From Haliclona indistincta (taxonomy: Eukaryota > Porifera > Demospongiae > Haplosclerida > Chalinidae), in NCBI GenBank assembly GCA_964017065.1, contig OZ024789.1, forward strand, positions 10,749,439 through 10,813,438: DNA of 64,000 nucleotides. Reading direction: 5' to 3'. Below the pieces are notes generated by a model, which was not told where the DNA came from, made no database searches, and was given only the letters and a program-made list of their open reading frames with translations. A program made the position numbers and the translations under genes. Shown in pieces: positions 1 to 11,580 of the stretch. Positions within the stretch are counted from its first letter, which is position 1. Each line of letters starts with the position of its first letter.

Positions 1-697
1 CGTTCCATAGCCTAATGATTCTGTTTAAGTAGAAATGATGACCAGTTACAGTGCGACAAAGTTTGTGTTTAAATTTTCCAGACTGGGATGCTCTTGTAGG
101 GCGGTGAGAACTTGAGGGAGCCGGGATAAAGTCGTGAATGTTGAAATTGTCTGTGGTGCCTTGGAGGCACTTCGCAAGAAATAACACATCTTGTAATTCC
201 AACCAATACATTAGTGGAAGTAGCTTGGTATCGATCAGACGGGATTTGTAGGAATTATGTCGTGAATAATCGTTGAGGATGTATCGAGTGGCTTGCCTTT
301 GAACACTTTCGAGGCACAGTATGTCTTTCACAAGATGAGGCCTCCACAGCTGAGAGCAGTACGAGAGTTTACTACGTACAAGGGAGAGGTAAAGACTTTT
401 CCTGAGACCTAGTGAGGTGGAGGATACTGAGCGACGAATTAGGTGGAGAGTTTTGTAAGCATTTGCACAAATGAAGTTGATATGCTTGGACCATGAAAGA
501 TCAGCTGTTACTAAAATGCCAAGGTCCTTGTGAGAGTCTGCAGTTGGAACTAGATTTTCCTCAATGTAGTAGCAGGCTTTGAATTTAGAGGAGAAGGTAA
601 ACCGAACAACAGCACATTTAGTAGTGTTTAGCGACAAACGCCATTTGTGGCACCATGAAACCAGATTATCAAGGTCTTGCTGGATATGGAACATAAA
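1..697 (-). mobile_element. Non-LTR retrotransposon (LINE) fragment, C-terminal part of reverse transcriptase, runs off the left edge
   Basis: Reading the minus strand from about 684 down to 1 gives one uninterrupted frame. In order it contains QQDLDNLVSWCHKWRLSLN, then a KC pair, a KDLGILV block, DLSWSKHINFI, a LYLSLVRSKLSYCSQLW block and a LESVQRQATRYIL block, ending near the edge at RIIRLWN. This order is typical of the end of the palm and the thumb of LINE reverse transcriptases (CR1, Jockey and RTE-like families). The catalytic FADD region would lie to the right of 697, but the frame stops there against P1 receptor-fragment sequence, so the copy is 5' truncated. The open frame suggests a fairly young insertion. 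The clade cannot be decided by eye. Confidence 0.85.
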
Positions 698-773
698 TGT
701 GGAAGACCCAAGTAGTTTTGAGTAGTTTTGTGGAAGACCCAAGTAGACCCAAGTAATTCTTGCAATATCTTTT

Positions 774-1672
774 GTTGAGACTTCTGAAGGCTGTTGAACA
801 AGGTCTCAAACTTTTACTTGAACTACCACCGAGCAGCATCAATAACAAACAGAGACTGGAAGTATTGACAAGTGCATTTAAAAATGATATCAAAATTGAA
901 CGATTCTGAACAAGTCTTTGTAGAGGTAAATTAGAATCAGCAATAATCAATAGAGATGATAAAATCGTATTTTAGACTGCTATACAAGTCGTTGACACAG
1001 TTCCAATTGATGAGGTAATAATACTAAGTGTAACTTTCTGATTGGTAGAACTTATACAACAATTATACTAAAAGAGTGATCCAGAGCCATTGTTGCTGTC
1101 CGTTCTGGATATGATAGCTCTTGGTCTTGAAAGCAATGATAGTGTTAATTATCTCAACAGCTGAGTGTTATCTCAACAGCACTGAGTACTCACTCCCAAA
1201 ACTGCATGGGTTCGTTAGTGTAGTTTAATTGCACACACAAAAATGAAGTGTTGTTGTGTATTACTGCAGTTTTTAGAGTGAGGGAAGTGTTTCCTGGCAG
1301 TGGTCGAATACTGGGAATACAGGTTGACAATAACTACATTAGTCTGCCTGGAGAATTATTTGAAAACTTGAATGAATCAGGTATAGAATTAAGTACACTT
1401 TAGAATTACGAAATTATCTCTCTTCTTCAGCATCTTTCTATTTTGAAAACATATCACATATGCTTCCAGGCAGAAAGTAAAAACAATTATTTGCCAAATT
1501 AAATTTTTTCTCATGCTATATACCAGTCTGATCTCTCCAATAATCTCATCCATTCTCAGTTGCACTGATTGTCGTACCAGCAACCTTACAGAGAATGTGA
1601 CCATACTCCTTGACTTGCCATCAAGAATGAACAGTGACACAGTTATTTGTGTGTTTGTGGACTTGAGGTAAA
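774..1672 (+). pseudogene. P1: adhesion-GPCR fragment, GAIN-domain exons 5-10 only
   Basis: Six exon-like blocks match receptor exons 5-10 in order: about 774-923, 976-1014, 1075-1170, 1270-1380, 1429-1477 and 1528-1672. Exon 7 carries a small internal duplication of the ATCTCAACAGC segment, and exon 5 has an extra base that shifts the frame. The GPS and all membrane exons are missing. On the left the LINE fragment replaces exon 4. The same fragment, with its exon 4, sits upstream of gene 3 as P2, so P1 and P2 are duplicates of one older truncated receptor. No product is expected. Confidence 0.8.
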
Positions 1673-2572
1673 TTTGTAGCTACACACAGTTCAATCAGAC
1701 CATGCCTTGTCTTGATTGTAATTATATGCAGTGGTGGAATCAATAAGACCAATTCATACTGGTACCCCACTTCATCAATCATTATCCTCAACAGTAGGGA
1801 AACCCACTTTATCTACTATTATCTCCTTATCACACATTTGTTTAATTTGTCACTTCTTTTTTTGAGAACATAGCTCTGTACATGCCCTGTTTGCCAGTAC
1901 GTATGTACAGTGTATATGAGGCTGGTAACCAAAAGTGACCATTACAAGAGAATGCATGATGTGCTAGTGCATGAAATAATCATAGTGGAATTTGTAGTGA
2001 AGCCATAGAATTGCTGAATGCCATTAGTTTCGTGCTTGGTGTTGAAGTAAGCACGACATCATTTCGAATGGCGTCATCAGGGCTTAATGTAAAGTGTTAC
2101 TAATGTGTTTTCCATCGTGTAAATAAAGATAACAGTGACTACAAAGACTGGAATAATTTATTAGTGAATGAGAGTGATGCTCTATGCTTTCCATTTCAAG
2201 CTTTATATGAAGCCATCACAGGCACTAATAATTAAACCTAAAATAAATTTCAACACCTTCTCAAAGTGTATAGATAATTATGCTGAGCTCTTTAGAGCGT
2301 TATGATAGCGATTTGCTGTTTTACCACTTTGCTGAACTATTATGACTGACTTTTAAAAAGCTTGAAAAAATCAGGTGATTGGCAAGTTTCTCATAGTGGT
2401 CTACTGATGTACTCTGAGACACCGTGACCAATGTAGAGAAGAATAGTAACAACATTATTTTGGTTATTAGGCGAGTATCTGCAACCACTGATTCGTGTAT
2501 TTGGTACATGTACAGATGTAGAGGAGGACATCTATCCGGAAATTTTTATATTACGCGCAGCGGTTTTCGAAG
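1673..2572. other. Intergenic spacer shared with the region upstream of gene 3
   Basis: No gene is visible. Much of this spacer (for example the part around 1915-2060 and 2270-2570) aligns with 19.78-20.57 kb, upstream of gene 3. This shows that P1, the spacer and gene 1 were duplicated as one block. The two spacers differ by small insertions and by the Mutator-like element that follows. Confidence 0.6.
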
Positions 2573-2694
2573 GGGATGGACTAAGTTCACCCAATCTGAA
2601 GTGCGGATGTGTTACGTCACGCTCGTTGCTATGGTATTCACGTGCTAAACAAAACTAAATCCTAAACCCAAGACCTTAAAACACTTCGCCTAAC

Positions 2695-2845
2695 TGCGAA
2701 AAGCCAGGAGGGTCTTCCTAACTAACTAAGGATCGTCAGGAGGGTCTTCCTAACTAAGGATCGTCGGGAGTGTCTTCCTAACTAAGGATCGTCGGGAGTG
2801 TCTACCTAACTAACTAAGGATCGTCGGGAGGGTCGTCCTACGGAG
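2695..2845. repeat. Short tandem repeat inside the Mutator-like element
   Basis: About four to five copies of a roughly 32-38 base unit built on CTAACTAAGGATCGTC followed by GGGAG(T/G)GTC. The copies vary slightly in length. The array is confined to the inserted element, so it probably arose within the transposon. Confidence 0.65.
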
Positions 2846-2954
2846 CTAACAGCGCAAACCCGTGGCTATAACAGCGCTACTGACCCGCGTGTAAGAGCGC
2901 TAGTCTCTGCCTAACAGTTTTTTTGTGAAAAAAAAAAGAACCAAAAAAAGGAGT

Positions 2955-3028
2955 ATTTACCAGGGATTGAACCCTAGCACACCATGCTGCTATGCACAAC
3001 ACCTACCCATTGAGCCACCGAGACCTGT
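2955..3028 (-). repeat. tRNA-like segment (possible SINE head) inside the Mutator-like element
   Basis: On the minus strand there is an A-box-like TGGCTCAATGGG followed about 35 bases later by a B-box GGTTCAATCCC, with a T-arm that can pair (CTAGG with CCTGG). The acceptor ends do not pair, so this is not a functional tRNA gene. It could be the tRNA-derived head of a SINE or a decayed tRNA. Confidence 0.45.
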
Positions 3029-6000
3029 TGCCGACTTGACATTGGAACTAGGCTTTATAGTGATATTCTATTATAATACACATGCGCGGGCATGTCACGT
3101 GCTTCCTGCCCTTGACGTCACACATCCGCACCTCAGGTTGGGTGAACTTAGTCTATCCCGTTTTCGAAGAGCTTGCGTTGGAATTTCGAGACCGGAAGCA
3201 TGACGTTGACCAATCAAATTCAGTTTTGGTCACATGTATCCCATGGTTTTGGGCAGACAGTTCACTAGTTGCAACAAAGACGATATTATCTGCGCGTAGT
3301 TGATCAGTCGAGTCATGACGAAAGTAACTCATTTTCTCGTATTCTGGTGTGTAGTGTTGCTGTCGATTCAGACTGCCAGCAGCATGCATGGACACGAGCC
3401 TGATCCGAGTCGAACTATAACGTGAGTTACGCCGGAGGTTGTCTTGGCAGGGGATTGCAATCATGTCTTCTCTATTATTGCAGATTCGGTCTCAATCTTG
3501 AATACACCACATACTCGCCATGTAGTGGTCCTCGCCCTACTGTGGTATTGAGCTCGAGGTACAAGGTAGATGGCAGAAATTCAGAGAATTATGTAGGCTG
3601 GAGTCCAATGCTGGTTTACACTGCAGGTTAACACTATAATATAATATGGGTGTATTTATTGTATACAGCTATTGTTCAAATGTTCATAGGTCAAGGCTGT
3701 GACTATGAACCCAACATTACACTGCCTGAGAGAACTGAAGAGCGCTATCAGTTTAGGATTCAGTTCAGCTGTGCCAGGCGTTGTCATTGCATCAAGATTG
3801 GCGATAATGTAACTCATCCTTACGGTGACAGTGTACGTGAGGTTTGGGATGGAATATGGAACCCCAACTTCCTTTGCTCTAGAAAGCTATTCTCAAAAAT
3901 TTATTATTCTAATATCTTCCATTTTCATAATAATGGAGGATATGTACACATAACAGATGACAAATCAGCAAGTTATTCTTCAAGATCTTGTTCTACTAAC
4001 CTTATTCCGATGGTAGCAACATGCCCCTTTTCTTCTCCAACTACATCCATGATCAGCTCAACATTGCCTGCAATACCACTCTTTCGCAGCACTCCTTTGC
4101 CTTCAAGCACCTCTGCAATAATCACTGCTCAATTCCCCACTTCATCAACCATACCCCCCAGCAGCACTGCAGACCTCTCTTCAACAATCAAGCCTTCTCC
4201 TTCTTCCACTGTCTCCGCAAAAGATTTCTCTTCCAGTGTTGCTGAGAATCATTCAATCCCTCGATCATTGCTTTCTTTGTCAACAGATACCATTTCATCA
4301 TCTGATTCAAGTGTCTCTCCCAGTTCGACTGTGGGTGTATCAACACCTGCTTTTCACATAACATCAACCAAAATTTCTGTATCACCTACTCCCTCAGTGT
4401 ACTGTCCTGCAGAGCAAGGTATTTGGAACCGGACGTTAACGTGTGAAAAATCAACTGTCCAAACATACCACTAGCAAATGGTTAGTTCACATTTGTGAAT
4501 ATTTAAATCTAACCTGTTGTTATAATAGTCACTCGTGAATGCCTCTGCAATGGAACATGGGGGACTGATTCATGCAAAGCTACTCTAAGCAAGATTGAAG
4601 ACCTGGTATGTATTACACAGTGCAAAGAAAGGATTCTGTCCTGATTTTCAAGTGAAAATCACATGTGATGTTTAATTTCATTGTATTGTGAGCTTATTCA
4701 CCTCTGTGCAGATTTCAATGGGAAAGGCAGAAGAGGGTCTCATGGTACTACTCAAGCTACCACCAAACAACATCAACAACACTCAGAGACTTGGATTGCT
4801 GAGGAGAGCTTTTGATAAGCAATCAACGATGGAAGTGACTGCATCATTTGTTGAGGTAGAAACTCAAAAATTTATAACACCAATAGCTAACACTGATATC
4901 AATTGTCAGACATCTATCGAAGTTGTCAACGCTATTCCAGCCGAAACAGCTGATGACGAGGTAAAGAAATATTGCTCGATATTCATTTTTCTATGTTTAG
5001 CATGTTATATATGCATGTGCTAACTGGTTATACACATTCTGTATGACTGCAGGATAGTTCTGATTCCACTGACAATAGTGAATTTCTCTCAGTTTTGGAT
5101 AAAATAGCTCTGGGTCTCAGACGCAACGAAACTATTTCCTCACCAGATGGATCCATAGGTTTGTGCACCTTAAAACAAACTAACTTCGATTCCAAAAGTT
5201 GACATTATGTTGTAATACCACAAAACGATTACTTGTTAGTCTATACATAGACCTGATATGTTACTTTCAGTGACAGTACCAGCACACTTATTACTAATCT
5301 ATGTACTCTTGTCAATGCTGTACAGTTACTACATGTGCACTTTTGTTGACCGATAATAATTGTAGAATGACAGCAGAATTATCAGAGTTATTAATGACAG
5401 CAGAGTTATTATCACTCTGTATGTTGCAGAACTGAAAGTAAGGGAAGTGTTTTCAGGTGCTAATGATGTACTGGGAATACAAATCAACAACAGCTACATT
5501 AGTCTGCCTGGAGAACTGTTCAATGGATCAGGTACAATAACTTCATCCTGCATGAATGCTCTGATGCATGTTTTCTTTTATTTTAGTGTTTGTCGCTTCA
5601 TTTTATTTTGAGAACATAGCTCATCTCTTTCCAAGTAATGAGAATACGTGAGTCAAAGAACAGCAGATTTAATATTGTTTAATGACTTGCATATCCACTC
5701 AGTTCTATTGCTTCGCTGGTCCTCTCCTCTGTGCTAAGCTGCACTGATTGTCGTACCAGCAACCTAACAGAGAATGTGACCATACTCTTTGACTTGCCTC
5801 AAGAACTGTCCAAAAATGAAACTAGATGTGTTTTTGCTGACTTAGAGTGAGTTATAAATGATTTGCAAATCGTGTATTTTCGTTTTTAGACGTGAAAGAG
5901 GCTCAATGTTTTGGAAAAGTGATGGTTGTACGACTATAAAGTTTAATAATGGTTCAGTGATGTGTTCATGTAACCATCTCACACACTTTGCTATTCTTCT

Positions 6001-7783
6001 AAGTCCTGGTGTAGAGGTATGTGTGGCTAGGAATAACATGAGGATGTGCATATTTGCATCTCCTTCTCTAACTAGATTGCTCCAGTACATCAAAAGGTGT
6101 TGACAGTGATAGGACAAGTGTTTGTGTCTATCTCACTGTTTTTCTTGTTGGTTACAATTCTGACATTTGTACTACAGAGGTGAATGATGTTCACGTACAT
6201 CTTGTCACCTACTCAATCATTTGCTATACAGATCATTATGGAACATGCGTAACTACATTCACTGTATGTTGTGTGCCAACTTGATTGCTGTCCAGCTCGT
6301 GTTTGTAGTGGGCGTGGAGAGAACTGAGAATGAGGTAAAGAGTTTTCTCCTTTCCTTATCATCCATTCTCCTGCACACAGGCTGTCTGTTCAGCCATTGC
6401 TGTGTTGCTCCACTACCTGCATGTGGATGCTAATGGAGGGTGTGGTCTTGTATGTAGCACTGGTCAAAGTATTTGTCAAATATCACAAGCGCTACATAGC
6501 TGCTTTCACTGCAGCTAGTTATGGTCGGCTAGTACCAAAGAATTGTACCAAGTCTGACATTGTTGATTTATCTCTACTGCAGGTATTCCATTAGTATACA
6601 TGGCTCTTGTTGTACCTCTTGGATTCTTGGTCAACACCGACAAGTTGGGGCATCATTATATACAGTCCAATACTACTAGTGGAGAGGTCTTGGTGTAAGT
6701 GAGATTATCAAGTTAGTGAATCATGATTGTCTTATGTATTTTAGGTGCTGGCTTCGATATGATACTCAGTTTATTTGGGCCTTCATATCACCAGTTATTC
6801 TCATTATCCTGGTAAGTCACAAGTCAACACTGCACATGCAGAGAAATAATAAACAAATTCTGACTTCATTCAAGATTATCATACCCATGTTAGTGTAGCT
6901 TAGTGCTGTATGGCTGCAATCATTCACTAAGAATTGAGAGTATTTGTTGTCACGAATTAAATCTCTACCCAATATTGTTGCTGAAATTGTTGCGGTGCAT
7001 TTATTCTGTCTGTGTGCTTTAGATCAATGTTGGTTTTCTGGTTATGGCGCTTGTTATCATGTACAAGCATTTGAAGAAACAGCAAAATAAAGCTGAAGTA
7101 GACACAGCCAAGTAAGGGATTTCAGAATGACATACTTGAAAATTGTTCTTGTAAACTCAGGCACTGGATAAAGGTTGTCATTACATTGGTAGTTGTGATG
7201 GGTATAGCATGGATTGGTAATGTGCTCTTCTTTGATGTCAACCTAATCTTTGTTGCCTACATCATGACCATCTTCATTGCTGGTCAAGGAATCATCATAT
7301 TCATCTTGTTTGTACCTCTCTCAAAGCAGGTTTGAGCTGTTTTAACTTTGTGCATAACTCTTCTTTATTAACCCATGTAGGTAAGAGATGCTTATGCAAA
7401 GTGGTGGAGAATCCAAAAGAAACATTCACCATTACTCAGTCCGTTTTCAACGAAAAATTCATCATTACCAGTATCGGTATTTTACTTTAATTTACAAAAA
7501 ACTGTATTTCTTACTGTTGTGCAGACGAATTCCTCCAACAAGAGTTCCATGGGTGAAAATATCTATTCCAACAGTATTGCTTTGGGTACATTTGATTCAG
7601 GTAAAGGCTGGTTTGCAATGTGCATGAACCAGTAGCTTGAACTGTGTCGCAACTTGATATTAGTTAAAATTCTATTGCAACACAATTGAAGGTACTATTT
7701 TTGTGGTTTGTAGGATTTGTGCACTTTGCAGGTACTAAATTTTACGGTTCTAGTTTGCTGTGTTCGTTAAATGAAAAAGACAA

Positions 7784-7862
7784 ATAAACGACTGTTGCTG
7801 GATTCGAACTCAATCGTAATAGAAAAAACAAGTCACGTGCTGGATTCGAACCGTGCATCCTA
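7784..7862 (-). repeat. tRNA B-box-like 3'-flank repeat (copy 1 of 4)
   Basis: Two B-box-like segments lie on the minus strand, GGTTCGAATCC and AGTTCGAATCC, about 45 bases apart. The same pair follows exon 20 in the 3' part of genes 2, 3 and 7 (about 17306-17372, 25684-25745 and 49990-50065). No complete tRNA fold is visible. They are probably remnants of a tRNA-derived repeat that was already present before the genes were duplicated. Confidence 0.4.
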
Positions 7863-8137
7863 CTGAAGTTAATGCTGATATTCATCAAAATTTTGATGTT
7901 TATTGTTACTGAATTTTACATTTTTGAGTCAATCCGCAGAAATATTAAATAATACAATGTAGTACCCACACATATTAGTTACGTACACTATTCACTAATG
8001 TACATGTAGAAATAAATTTCTATATCTCTTTTACATTGACGCAATGCAGCACGAGCTTGCTACTGTATCATGTTGTATGTTTTCTATCATAAGATTATAT
8101 TATTATGTTAATGCATGGCCAATCAAGATGGTAGGGA

Positions 8138-8155
8138 GTGAGTGAGTGAGTGAGT

Positions 8156-8254
<99 letters not shown>

Positions 8255-8265
8255 AGGGAGGGAGA

Positions 8266-8336
<71 letters not shown>
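8138..8336. repeat. (GA)n microsatellite
   Basis: About 190 bases of nearly pure GA dinucleotides, starting with GAGT repeats and interrupted by a short GGGA block near 8248-8270. The long open frames here (alternating Arg/Glu or Ser/Leu) are artefacts of the repeat. Confidence 0.97.
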
Positions 8337-8337
<1 letters not shown>

Positions 8338-8496
8338 AGCAAAATTTATTTGTGTTTTTGCGTAACTATTCAAAATAAATGCTACAAACTATTTCTAGTT
8401 ATTATTACTAAGCTGTACATATTTTAAGTAGTATACGGTGCATGGTGTAATTATGCCGAGGTGTGGGCGGAGCCACGAGGCATACAGTAGTCTGTT

Positions 8497-8541
<45 letters not shown>

Positions 8542-8893
8542 TCGCAATGCGTATCTCAGCAACCGCTTGCTACTAAGCGCTGAAATTAGCAACACAGGTA
8601 GATCTCAGTAGTTTATGAAAAACAAATTTGGCAGAATTGCAATTAAAGGCTTTGTTTTTGAGTTATGGCGTGATTTGCTCGCCTGGACTGCCGTTGCTCG
8701 CGTTCTGGCTTCCTTCAGAGACAGTACTGTCCACAGCTGGCTACATCGCGCTTGATATATGACAGTGCAGCTCATATGACTCCATAAGCAGCAATGAAAC
8801 TTGCAAGCGAAAGCGTCTTCAGACTCATCTTGCTCGTCGAGTGAGCCTGAGCGAGCAAGCGTTATGCAGGTCAGTCTTCAGTAAACAGCTTGT

Positions 8894-9215
8894 ATTATCA
8901 TTGCCGATCGGCAATGATATGTAGGGATGACCTCGAACTAAGATGGCGGCTACTCATGTGTGAAAATGAGTTTTCGCACATATCTCTACTGTTATACATT
9001 TCTACTGCATTTTAACTATCTCTGAGGGAATCTGAAGTGCGAGCGCTTGCAGGAAGTCTATGAAAGTCGCCGGGACTGCTTGCTTGACGACGAAAATCAA
9101 GATGGCGACTCTCAGAGAGCCGTTGCAGATCTTCGCTGTTTTAGCGTTTCTCGAGATTCCAGACATCTAGGATTGATCAGACGATTGTTCTGAGCAAGAA
9201 AATATCTTTGGCGAA
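8894..9215 (+). mobile_element. Element X copy 1 (palindromic end ATTGCCGATCGGCAAT)
   Basis: It begins with a perfect palindrome around ATTGCCGATCGGCAAT, followed by GGGATGACCTCGAACTAAGATGGCGGC. The roughly 300 bases that follow reappear in reverse orientation at 12.1-12.8 kb and, shorter, at 28.47-28.67 kb. It has no coding content and is probably a non-autonomous DNA element. The opposed copies at 8.9 and 12.1 kb form a large inverted repeat with a spacer of about 3 kb. Confidence 0.6.
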
Positions 9216-10163
9216 GCTGGCAGACGTTTCTAAAGTGGTAAACTAAAATCGCCGCCCACGCGAATTGTTCATCTTCTTTCTTCTTCTTCTTCTTCTTCTT
9301 CTTTCAGTAAGCCTAGCGCTGTCCTGAGTGAACGAATCACTACCAAACCTGCACCATCGCATGTGTATGCATCTGGGGTAGTGCACTTACTTCTTAGATA
9401 GGCATCAAACACTACAAGAAACGAATAATCCTTGAAAAACATGGGTTTTGGACAGTTAGAGCGATTCCATTAATTAACCCTCTTGTCGCTGCTGATCATT
9501 GACTCCGCCCACATCAGTTTTGAAACTGAACTCGGTTGTCGCTTTCTCTCTGCTCTGGGCGCTTCAGCGCGCAAGGTAGAGCCTAGAGGTATGAACAAGC
9601 AGTATACTATACCCTGGGTAGCACTGATCTGTCTATGCTGACATCATGACCCACGGCAGGCGCGAACCGGACGACGGTGGCTACCCGATCTCAGCCTGGG
9701 GCATAGGCTACTAGTTTCTTACACTACCCGGCGTAGGCTATACCCATAGGACCCCGTGCTGTTGACAACTGGACATTGTAACAAGCTAGAAGCCTCTGTG
9801 ATCGTGATATCAACATCAACATGCAAGCCTGGGACTAGTCTACGGACTATAGCCATGGCATCATACACTGAGTTGTTAGTGTTAGTCTTTCTTCATCCAT
9901 CACAGTGCTAAGAAATATCATGTTGTCAACTCATACTCTCAACCTCTCTAACTAATTTAAACCTTTTCATTATTCTTGTGATTGCCGATAATAACATTCC
10001 ATGTTCCTTGACTCTCTGTCTAGAGGCTATTAACCTTCTGATCTACTAGACTAGTATCTGCTGCTCACAGAGTTGTAAAAAATGAAATAAGAGCTAGCAT
10101 AGCTAGAATACAGCTAATAAGTTCAAACTGATAGTGATAAAAAAAGTAACAGGAACAAGTAAA
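9216..10163. other. Non-coding stretch within the gene 1 last intron
   Basis: It holds a (CTT)n tract at about 9273-9305 and otherwise unique sequence. No open frame with protein-like composition and no matching copy elsewhere in the window is apparent. Confidence 0.5.
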
Positions 10164-11037
10164 GTAAAAAAGTTTTAATAAAAAAAACTAAAAAGTGTAG
10201 GGATGACGCTTGCAAAAGTAAAGGAACAAGATGGGATGATGCTTGCAAAAGTAAAGGAACAAGATGGGATGATGCTTGAAAAAGTAAAGGAACAAGATGG
10301 GATGATGCTTGCAAAAGTAAAGGAACAAGATGGGATGACGTTTGCAAAAGTAAAGGAACAAGATGGGATGATGCTTGCAAAAGTGAAGTATGTAAAAGTC
10401 CCAAGTATCCCTACATCAGCGGCTTGAAGGAGGACGCAGTCCGATGAAGTAATTGACGGTTGTAAACAACTAGAGGTATCTGTGTTTGGAGGACGCAGTC
10501 CGATGAAGTAATTGACGGTTGTAAACAACTAGAGGTATCTGTGTTTGGAGGACGCAGTCCGATGAAGTAATTGACGGTTGTAAATTAAACAACTAGAGGT
10601 ATCTGTGTTTGGAGGACGCAGTCCGATGAAGTAGTTGACAGTTGTGAATAACTAGAGGTATCTGTGGTTTGGAAGACACTGTCACACAGTCCGATTAAGT
10701 AATTGACGGTTGTAAAAGGTATAGGAAGAGGATTCCGCATTTGTCAGTTACACGCCATCGCAGCAAGCCGCTGATGTAGGGATACTTGGGACTTTTACAT
10801 ACGTACTTCACTTTTGCAAGCATCATCCCATCTTGTTCCTTTACTTTTGCAAACGTCATCCCATCTTGTTCCTTTACTTTTGCAAGCATCATCCCATCTT
10901 GTTCCTTTACTTTTTCAAGCATCATCCCATCTTGTTCCTTTACTTTTGCAAGCATCATCCCATCTTGTTCCTTTACTTTTGCAAGCGTCATCCCTACACT
11001 TTTTAGTTTTTTTTATTAAAACTTTTTTTTTTATTAC
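10164..11037. mobile_element. Foldback element with 33-bp subrepeats in both arms and a ~60-bp tandem core
   Basis: The left arm (about 10164-10426) and right arm (about 10770-11037) are near-perfect inverted copies. Each arm carries about six 33-base units (reading LAKVKEQDGMM in one frame). Between them are about four copies of a ~60-base unit containing GGAGGACGCAGTCCGATGAAG. The inner arm ends contain CCCTACATCAGCGGCTT, which resembles the inner ends of the hairpin elements at 40.7 and 46.8 kb. This is the architecture of foldback transposons. The apparent open frames are repeat artefacts. Confidence 0.8.
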
Positions 11038-11085
11038 AACAGCTTGTACAATGCATTTTAGCTACATGTACTCTATGCTGCTACA

Positions 11086-11580
11086 ATCCATGGTTCTGCT
11101 GCTTGCATGCAACCATAATTCTGCTGCTTGCATGCTTCCATGGTTCTGCTTCTTAGATGCTTTAGTTCTGCTGCTTGCATGCTTCAGTTCTGCTGCTTGG
11201 ATGCTTCAGTTCTGCTGCTTGCATGCTTCAGTTCTGCTGCTTGCATGCTTCAGTTCTGCTGCTTGGATGCTTCAGTTCTGCTGCTTGCATGCTTCAGTTC
11301 TACTGCTTGCATGCTTCAGTTCTGCTGCTTGCATGCTTCAGTTCTGCTGCTTGCATGCTTCCATGGTTCTGCTGCTTCCATGCTTCTATATATATAGTTC
11401 TGCTGCTTCCATGCTACAATGGTTCTGATGCTTGCATGCTACCGTGGTTCTGCTGCTTGCATGCTTCCATAGTTCTGCTGCTTGCATGCTAGCATGGTTC
11501 TGCTGCTTGCATGCTACTATGGTTCTGCTGCTTGCATGCTTCCATAGTTCTGGTGCTTGCATGCTCAAGTTCCATGATAC
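11086..11580. repeat. 22-bp minisatellite
   Basis: Some 20 or more tandem copies of a 22-base unit close to GTTCTGCTGCTTGCATGCTT plus CA, with variants carrying CCATG or CTAG changes. It lies inside element E next to the foldback element. All three + frames stay open because the unit lacks stops, giving false Cys/Leu-rich proteins. Confidence 0.9.

Larger units (their letters stand above)
2573..3159. mobile_element. Mutator-like non-autonomous transposon, 587 bp, with 10-bp target-site duplication
   Basis: The two ends are inverted repeats of about 45 bases: the left end starts GGGATGGACTAAGTTCACCC, and the right end read in reverse starts GGGATAGACTAAG. Direct copies of GTTTTCGAAG flank it at 2563-2572 and 3160-3169. 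The matching place upstream of gene 3 (near 20561) has one copy of this target and no element, which is an empty site. A 9-11 bp duplication with long inverted ends fits the Mutator (MULE) superfamily. No transposase is present. Inside are a short tandem repeat and a tRNA-like segment. Confidence 0.8.

Noticed and set aside
7784..7862. A functional tRNA gene suggested by GGTTCGAATCC
   Set aside because: Only B-box-like segments are present; no A-box at the proper distance and no acceptor stem.
8095..8427. Long open frames of Ser-Leu or Arg-Glu repeats on both strands
   Set aside because: They are translations of the (GA)n microsatellite, with no start context or protein-like composition.
10430..10720. 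CRISPR-like spaced repeats
   Set aside because: The ~60-base units are plain tandem repeats without unique spacers, in an animal-type genome within a foldback element.
10203..11019. Repeat protein candidates (LAKVKEQDGMM units) on both strands
   Set aside because: The 33-base unit happens to be a multiple of three; the arms are inverted copies in a foldback element, with no promoter, signal or domain.
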